Assembly (NCBI GenBank): GCA_002478685.1
Contig: DLPY01000065.1
Location: forward strand, 1 to 10,243
Length of the DNA stretch: 10,243 nucleotides
Source of the DNA: Flavobacteriaceae bacterium UBA7446
GTDB lineage: Bacteria; Bacteroidota; Bacteroidia; Flavobacteriales; Flavobacteriaceae
Direction: 5' to 3'
Shown here: one piece after another, positions 6,794-10,243 of the stretch
Layout: the number at the start of each line of letters is the position of its first letter
Numbering within the stretch: the first letter of the stretch is position 1
Position numbers and translations under genes: made by a program
Notes under the pieces: generated by a model
The model's input: the letters and a program-made list of their open reading frames with translations, nothing else
Told to the model about the DNA's origin: nothing
Databases searched by the model: none

Positions 6794-8275
6794 ATGTCGG
6801 TTCAAATGCTAGGAATTTGCTTGTTAGTATATTTTGGTGTGCTGTATAGCATTTCAAATTTGGTGGGTAAAAACAATAGTAATTCCACTTTTTTTTCAGC
6901 TAACAAAAATGCCCCTTGGTATTTGGTTGCCTTTGGTATGATTGGAGCCTCACTTTCTGGGCTGACGTTTGTGTCGGTTCCTGGGTGGGTGGCAAGCACC
7001 CAACTTGGATATGTACAGATGGTATTGGGCTACGCGCTTGGATATTTGTTTATTGGAACGATTTTATTACCACTATACTACAAATGGAATGTGGTTAGTA
7101 TTTACAGTTATTTAGGGCATCGATTTGGGGCAAAGACTCATAAAACAGGAGCTTCTTTTTTTATTTTGTCGAGGCTCACGGGAACAAGTTTTCGATTGTT
7201 TCTCGTGCTAAAAGTACTACATTGGATAGCTCTAGATGCGCTTCACATTCCATTTTGGACAAGTGCTGCTGTAGCCATTTTTGGTATTTGGCTTTACACA
7301 CAAAAAACCGGAATCAAAACCATTATTTATACTGACATAGCACAGACTATTTTTATGCTAATCGCATTATGTGTTGGCATTTATGTACTGGTTGAGGCAT
7401 TGCAATTGGATTCAGTGTTGTGGTGGACGTGGTGGCAAGAACAGCCTACCACTCAGGTGTTTTTTTGGAACGACTGGAATAGCGGACAACACTTTATAAA
7501 ACAATTTTTGGCAGGAGCGCTCATCTCGTTTACCATGACCGGGCTAGACCAGGAAATGATGCAAAAAAACTTGAGTTGTCGTTCACTGCGTGATTCGCAA
7601 AAAAACATGTTTTGGTTTACTATTACTATGTGCTTAATCACAATATTTTTTTTGGTATTAGGGGTATTGCTTACTGCCTATGCACAAGCCAACGGAATCC
7701 CAGCATCTGGTGACAGTCTATTTCCTGTAATTGCCACGCAATCAAGTTTAGGAAAACTGTTTGCTTACACTTTTGTGTTTGGGCTTACGGCAGCAGCATT
7801 TAGTAGCGCAGATGGTTCTATGACGTCACTAGCTACAAGTGCCAGTATTGACCTGTGGGGCATTCAAAAAGGTAAGAAAGGTGTTCGGCAGCGTAAGATT
7901 ATGCATCGATTAGTGGCGGCTACTCTTTGGTGCTTTATAGTGGTTTTTTACTATTTGGTAAAGAACGAAAGTGTAATTGCGCAATTGCTGCTTTTTGCGG
8001 GCTACACGTACGGACCCTTATTGGGGCTTTATCTTCTGGGTATTTTTTCAAAATATGCAATCCGCGATAGCCATGCACCTTTGATTTGTGTTGCCACACC
8101 AATACTTACCTATGGCATAGCAACGCTTTGTAAAACACATTTTGGATTTGATTTTGGCTTTTTTGTATTAGCACTCAATGGTGCGCTTTCAGCACTATTT
8201 CTTTGGTTTTCAGGAGTTGGATTACCAATGTATCAAGGCACTTCCCCAAGTGAATCCACTTCCAAAGGTAGCTAA
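6794..8275 (+). CDS. Sodium:solute symporter (SSS family)
   Basis: This 493-residue, very hydrophobic protein has about 13 predicted membrane helices. Helix 1 is at about 3-21; a conserved GASLSGLTFVSVPGWV segment at about 52-67 contains the unwound-helix motif of the family. YTDIAQTIFMLIAL lies at about 179-192. The Ser/Ala-rich FSSADGSMTSLATSASIDLW (about 336-355) corresponds to the helix that supplies Na2-site hydroxyls in this fold. The family couples Na+ entry to uptake of sugars, amino acids, nucleosides, vitamins or carboxylates, and the substrate cannot be told. The C-terminus ends in a hydrophilic SPSESTSKGS tail. Its last 54 bases overlap the 3' end of the convergent fabH gene. The start at 6794 follows AAAAAAATAA without a Shine-Dalgarno motif, and recR is divergent 60 bases away. 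Confidence 0.92.
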   Translation: MSVQMLGICLLVYFGVLYSISNLVGKNNSNSTFFSANKNAPWYLVAFGMIGASLSGLTFVSVPGWVASTQLGYVQMVLGYALGYLFIGTILLPLYYKWNVVSIYSYLGHRFGAKTHKTGASFFILSRLTGTSFRLFLVLKVLHWIALDALHIPFWTSAAVAIFGIWLYTQKTGIKTIIYTDIAQTIFMLIALCVGIYVLVEALQLDSVLWWTWWQEQPTTQVFFWNDWNSGQHFIKQFLAGALISFTMTGLDQEMMQKNLSCRSLRDSQKNMFWFTITMCLITIFFLVLGVLLTAYAQANGIPASGDSLFPVIATQSSLGKLFAYTFVFGLTAAAFSSADGSMTSLATSASIDLWGIQKGKKGVRQRKIMHRLVAATLWCFIVVFYYLVKNESVIAQLLLFAGYTYGPLLGLYLLGIFSKYAIRDSHAPLICVATPILTYGIATLCKTHFGFDFGFFVLALNGALSALFLWFSGVGLPMYQGTSPSESTSKGS

Positions 8276-9229
8276 TAAAACAGTATCGTCTTGCTTGATT
8301 TTACCCTCTCCCCACGCCTCAGATAGCGCAATAGGAATAGATGCGGCTGTCGTGTTTCCGTATCGCATGATGTTGTTATATATCTGTTCATCGTTAAGGC
8401 GAAACTTTTTTTGCACTAATTGTGAAATGCGTAAATTAGCTTGGTGTGGTATAAACAAATCAATATCAGAAGTGGTTTTTCCATTTTTCTGTAAGGCTTC
8501 CTGTATAACTTCACTAAAGCGCACCACGGCATTTTTAAATACCACTTGTCCATTCATATAAGGGTGATAACGCATATCGTCTTCGTCATAATCAGAGGCG
8601 ATTTCAGAAATCCAGCGTTTGGTACTAGGTCCAATAATGGCGAGTTCCTCCGCATACTTCCCTTCCGAATACAAGTGAGTGGACTGAATACCCTTAGTGA
8701 CATCTGCTTCACGGGTAAGTACAGCAGCGCCAGCACCATCGCCAAAAATAACCGAAACTGTACGTCCGCGTGTGGTGAAATCCATACCGCCAGAATGGTA
8801 CTCTGAACCTACCAAGAGCACGTTTTTGTACATCCCTGTTTTAATAAACTGGTCAGCAACTGAAAGTCCGTAAATAAAACCCGAACACTGATTTCGAATA
8901 TCTAATGCGGGACAAGTTCCCATACTCATTATGTCTTGCAATAGTACGCCAGAACCCGGAAAGTACAAATCGGGGCTAAGTGTTGCGAAGACGACAAGAT
9001 CAATATCATTTTTACTAATCTCTGCGCGTTTTAGCGCCATTTCGGCAGCTTTGACACCCATAGTTGCTGTGCCCTCGCCTGAATCTTTTTGTATCAACCG
9101 ACGTTCTTTGATGCCGGTACGTTCTGTAATCCATTCGTCACTCGTATCCATAAGTTTAGACAAATCGTCATTTGTGACAATATTTTCTGGAACATAATGT
9201 CCAAGACCTGCAATTCGAGAACTGTACAT
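8222..9229 (-). CDS. fabH: 3-oxoacyl-[ACP] synthase III (FabH-type ketoacyl-ACP synthase)
   Basis: The protein has 335 residues from the ATG at 9227-9229. The thiolase-fold triad is intact: C115 (RNQCSGF), H262 (IPHQANLRI) and N292 (RYGNTTAASIPIAL). The C-terminus FGSGFTWGSALIHW is the standard FabH ending. FabH condenses an acyl-CoA primer with malonyl-ACP to start fatty-acid synthesis. A further 28 upstream codons are open, but they encode a Phe/Tyr/Cys-rich non-homologous stretch reaching into the terminator hairpin, so they are excluded. Compared with E. coli FabH, the region after the STHLYSEGKYAEEL motif (about 204-235) carries an extra acidic stretch (SEIASDYDEDDMRYHPYMNG). No plsX, rpmF or acpP lies next to it; upstream is non-coding DNA and htpG. 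It may be a second, stand-alone FabH paralogue with a specialised primer preference. Confidence 0.92.
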   Translation of the reverse strand: MYSSRIAGLGHYVPENIVTNDDLSKLMDTSDEWITERTGIKERRLIQKDSGEGTATMGVKAAEMALKRAEISKNDIDLVVFATLSPDLYFPGSGVLLQDIMSMGTCPALDIRNQCSGFIYGLSVADQFIKTGMYKNVLLVGSEYHSGGMDFTTRGRTVSVIFGDGAGAAVLTREADVTKGIQSTHLYSEGKYAEELAIIGPSTKRWISEIASDYDEDDMRYHPYMNGQVVFKNAVVRFSEVIQEALQKNGKTTSDIDLFIPHQANLRISQLVQKKFRLNDEQIYNNIMRYGNTTAASIPIALSEAWGEGKIKQDDTVLLATFGSGFTWGSALIHW

Positions 9230-9276
9230 ATTTATAATAAAATTAGAAGCACAATAAACGAAATATATTTGGTAGT

Positions 9277-9311
9277 AAAAAAAGAAGGTGCAACAACCAC
9301 GATGCACCTTC
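9277..9311 (-). terminator. Intrinsic terminator upstream of fabH
   Basis: A perfect 9-bp inverted repeat (AAGGTGCAc-type arms at 9284-9292 and 9303-9311, 10-base loop) is followed on the minus strand by seven T residues (9277-9283). It lies 47 bases before the fabH ATG and in the same orientation, so it either ends a separate small RNA or attenuates fabH. Confidence 0.85.
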
Positions 9312-9413
9312 AAACAACTTAACCAAAATTAAACAAACCAATAAAAGGAGTGTTGTAATCACTAGAGCTTCATAGCAATTTTCTCCACAACAATTCTGTT
9401 GATTGATTACTCC
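9277..9413 (-). ncRNA. Candidate structured small RNA or fabH leader/attenuator
   Basis: A consensus promoter would start a minus-strand transcript at about 9412-9413 that ends at the terminator, about 137 nt long. The 5' end GGAGUAAUCA (9404-9413) can pair with UGAUU (9357-9361) and ACUCC (9347-9351), with a 5-base bulge on the 3' side. Inside lie a CAACA-GAAU-UGUUG hairpin (9388-9401) and a smaller GCU-AUGA-AGC hairpin. A U-rich single strand leads to the terminator hairpin. No protein frame looks real: the only longer frame (9243-9449) is low-complexity and starts inside the promoter. It could be an independent sRNA such as a 6S-type RNA known from Flavobacteria, or a cis leader controlling fabH. 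I do not recognise the family. Between the terminator and the fabH ATG (9230-9276) only an imperfect TATATTTC (9260-9267) could act as a separate fabH promoter. Confidence 0.55.
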
Positions 9414-9414
9414 A

Positions 9415-9445
9415 CAAATATAAAAATGTTTAATAAACAAACAAA
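9415..9445 (-). promoter_or_regulatory. Consensus Bacteroidota promoter for the small RNA / fabH leader
   Basis: On the minus strand TTTG (9442-9445), a 19-base spacer and TATATTTG (9415-9422) match the TTTG-N19-TAnnTTTG consensus of the primary Bacteroidota sigma factor at every defined position. It is the best promoter in the window. Transcription should start at about 9412-9413, exactly at the GGAG that forms the base of the predicted outer helix. Confidence 0.7.
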
Positions 9446-9475
9446 ACATTTAAACAAAATAATTGCGCCATCATG

Positions 9476-9506
9476 TCAGCTGGCTGATTTTGGTACTTTT
9501 TTTGGA
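9476..9506 (+). promoter_or_regulatory. Candidate htpG control region: inverted repeat plus sigma-54-like element
   Basis: TCAGC-TG-GCTGA (9476-9487) is a perfect 5-bp inverted repeat. Four bases downstream, TGGTAC-N5-TTGGA (9491-9506) resembles the sigma-54 -24/-12 signature TGGCAC-N5-TTGCA. It has GG in the right place and correct spacing, but G instead of the near-invariant C at -12 and T for C in the -24 block. It lies 24 bases before the htpG ATG. No exact TAnnTTTG precedes htpG, although TACTTTTT (9494-9501) is a near match. Function is inferred. Confidence 0.35.
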
Positions 9507-9529
9507 TTGAGTAAAAAAAATAACAATTT

Positions 9530-10243
9530 ATGGCTTCAGGTAAAATTAATGTTGCAGTTGAAAATATTTTTCCACTAATTAAAAAGTTTCTTTATAGCGA
9601 TCATGAAATTTTCTTACGCGAATTGGTTTCAAATGCCACGGACGCTACACTTAAACTTAAACACCTTACCAATATTGGTGAGGCAAGCGTGGAGTACGAC
9701 AATCCACAAATAGAAATCAAGATTGACAAAGACAAAGGCAAGCTCCACATTATTGATCAAGGTTTAGGAATGACAGCCGAAGAGGTGAATAAATACATCA
9801 ATGAGGTGGCTTTCTCAGGAGCTGAGGAATTTATAAATCAATACAAAGACAGCGCAAAAGACAGTGGCATTATTGGGCACTTTGGTCTTGGGTTTTACTC
9901 TGCGTTTATGGTATCGGAAAAAGTTGAAATCATAACCAAATCGTACAAAGATGAACCTGCTGCGCACTGGGCGTGCGACGGCTCACCTGAATACACCCTT
10001 GTGGAACACGACAAAGCAGCGCGTGGCACAGAAATCATTTTGCATATAGACAGTGAGTCGGACGAATTTTTGGAAGAAGCTCGTATTCGTGAACTCCTTA
10101 CCAAATACAACAAGTTTATGCCCATTCCCATCAAGTTTGGCACACGTGAAGAAACCCATGAAGAAGGTGAAGGGGACGACAAAAAAGAGGTTAAGGAAAC
10201 GGTGGATAACATCATCAACAACCCAACGCCAGCATGGACTAAA
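9530..10243 (+). CDS. htpG: Molecular chaperone HtpG (Hsp90 family), N-terminal 238 residues, cut by window edge
   Basis: The frame is open from the ATG at 9530 to the right edge. The GHKL ATPase domain starts MASGKINVAVENIFPLIKKF. It shows LRELVSNATDA (catalytic E31, N35, D38), DQGLGMT (D76, adenine contact), a lid beginning VAFSGAEEF (about 93-101), and the glycine-rich GHFGLGF loop (116-122). An acidic/basic linker follows (about 213-228: EETHEEGEGDDKKEVK), then NPTPAWTK, where the middle domain begins. HtpG is an ATP-driven cytosolic chaperone. The lid (AFSG) and the GHFGLG loop differ from the E. coli forms in the way I expect for Bacteroidota. The middle and dimerisation domains lie outside the window. 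The start is preceded by AAAAAAAATAACAATTT with no Shine-Dalgarno motif. Confidence 0.95.
   Translation, partial: MASGKINVAVENIFPLIKKFLYSDHEIFLRELVSNATDATLKLKHLTNIGEASVEYDNPQIEIKIDKDKGKLHIIDQGLGMTAEEVNKYINEVAFSGAEEFINQYKDSAKDSGIIGHFGLGFYSAFMVSEKVEIITKSYKDEPAAHWACDGSPEYTLVEHDKAARGTEIILHIDSESDEFLEEARIRELLTKYNKFMPIPIKFGTREETHEEGEGDDKKEVKETVDNIINNPTPAWTK

Noticed and set aside
9264..9271. Plus-strand TATATTTG as a promoter reading towards htpG
   Set aside because: No -33 TTG at a suitable distance, it would read through the terminator and small RNA antisense, and it is 260 bases from htpG.
9230..9313. 28-codon N-terminal extension of fabH
   Set aside because: It encodes an aromatic/Cys-rich non-homologous stretch, reaches into the terminator hairpin, and would make the protein longer than the family.
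9363..9374. Three-codon mini-frame (M-K-L-stop) in the putative leader RNA, as a leader peptide
   Set aside because: Too short and without a run of regulatory codons; AT-rich DNA gives such frames by chance.
9243..9449. 68-codon minus-strand frame (Leu/Phe/Cys-rich) across the fabH upstream gap
   Set aside because: It starts upstream of and runs through the consensus promoter, spans the terminator hairpin, has low-complexity composition and resembles no known family; better explained by the RNA unit.
9895..10221. 108-codon minus-strand frame within htpG
   Set aside because: Ser-rich antisense shadow of a highly conserved HtpG coding sequence.
1..10243. Mobile element, CRISPR array, tRNA or rRNA, toxin-antitoxin or phage-defence genes
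   Set aside because: Searched by eye on both strands: no transposase, spaced direct repeats, RNA-gene signatures or defence-like genes; coding content is core genes throughout.

Overview
The window looks like a chromosomal housekeeping region of a member of the Bacteroidota, most likely a Flavobacteriaceae-type organism. Several things point there. A DUF4295-type 50-residue gene follows rpmB and rpmG and precedes ftsY. The 2-oxo acid dehydrogenase E2, RecR, HtpG and bL33 sequences are of Bacteroidota type. Start codons are preceded by A-rich stretches without a Shine-Dalgarno motif. Exact TAnnTTTG (-7) promoter elements recur in the gaps. No insertion sequence, prophage, CRISPR array, tRNA or rRNA was seen.

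Layout, left to right. (1) Positions 1-931, minus strand: rpmB - rpmG - DUF4295 (probable bL38) form a tight ribosomal-protein operon. A strong intrinsic terminator follows, then the 5' part of ftsY, which runs off the left edge. (2) Positions 1001-6733, minus strand: six co-directional genes in transcription order, recR - GT2 glycosyltransferase - 2-oxo acid dehydrogenase E2 - DEDDh exonuclease - FAH-family hydrolase - cinA. Gaps are 3, 41, 2, -4 and 0 bases, so the last four behave as a compact, probably translationally coupled operon. (3) Positions 6794-8275, plus strand: a sodium:solute symporter, divergent from recR. (4) Positions 8222-9229, minus strand: a FabH-type ketoacyl-ACP synthase III whose 3' end overlaps the symporter gene by 54 bases in convergent orientation. 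(5) Positions 9230-9529: a 300-base non-coding gap. It holds a consensus Bacteroidota promoter, a foldable RNA of about 137 nt and an intrinsic terminator, all on the minus strand and pointing at fabH. It also holds the putative htpG promoter region on the plus strand. (6) Positions 9530-10243, plus strand: the first 238 codons of htpG (Hsp90), cut by the right edge.

The genes cover translation and protein targeting (rpmB, rpmG, DUF4295, ftsY), DNA repair (recR, exonuclease), metabolite or nucleotide clean-up (cinA, FAH), oxo-acid oxidation (E2), surface polysaccharide synthesis (GT2), fatty-acid initiation (fabH), solute uptake and chaperoning. This is largely ordinary core genome; I see no new multi-gene system. 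The most interesting unexplained item is the promoter-RNA-terminator unit upstream of fabH, which could be an independent small RNA (for example a 6S-type RNA) or an attenuator. Secondary points are an Asn in place of the usual Asp in the E2 active-site motif, a possibly leaderless recR transcript, and a sigma-54-like element before htpG.
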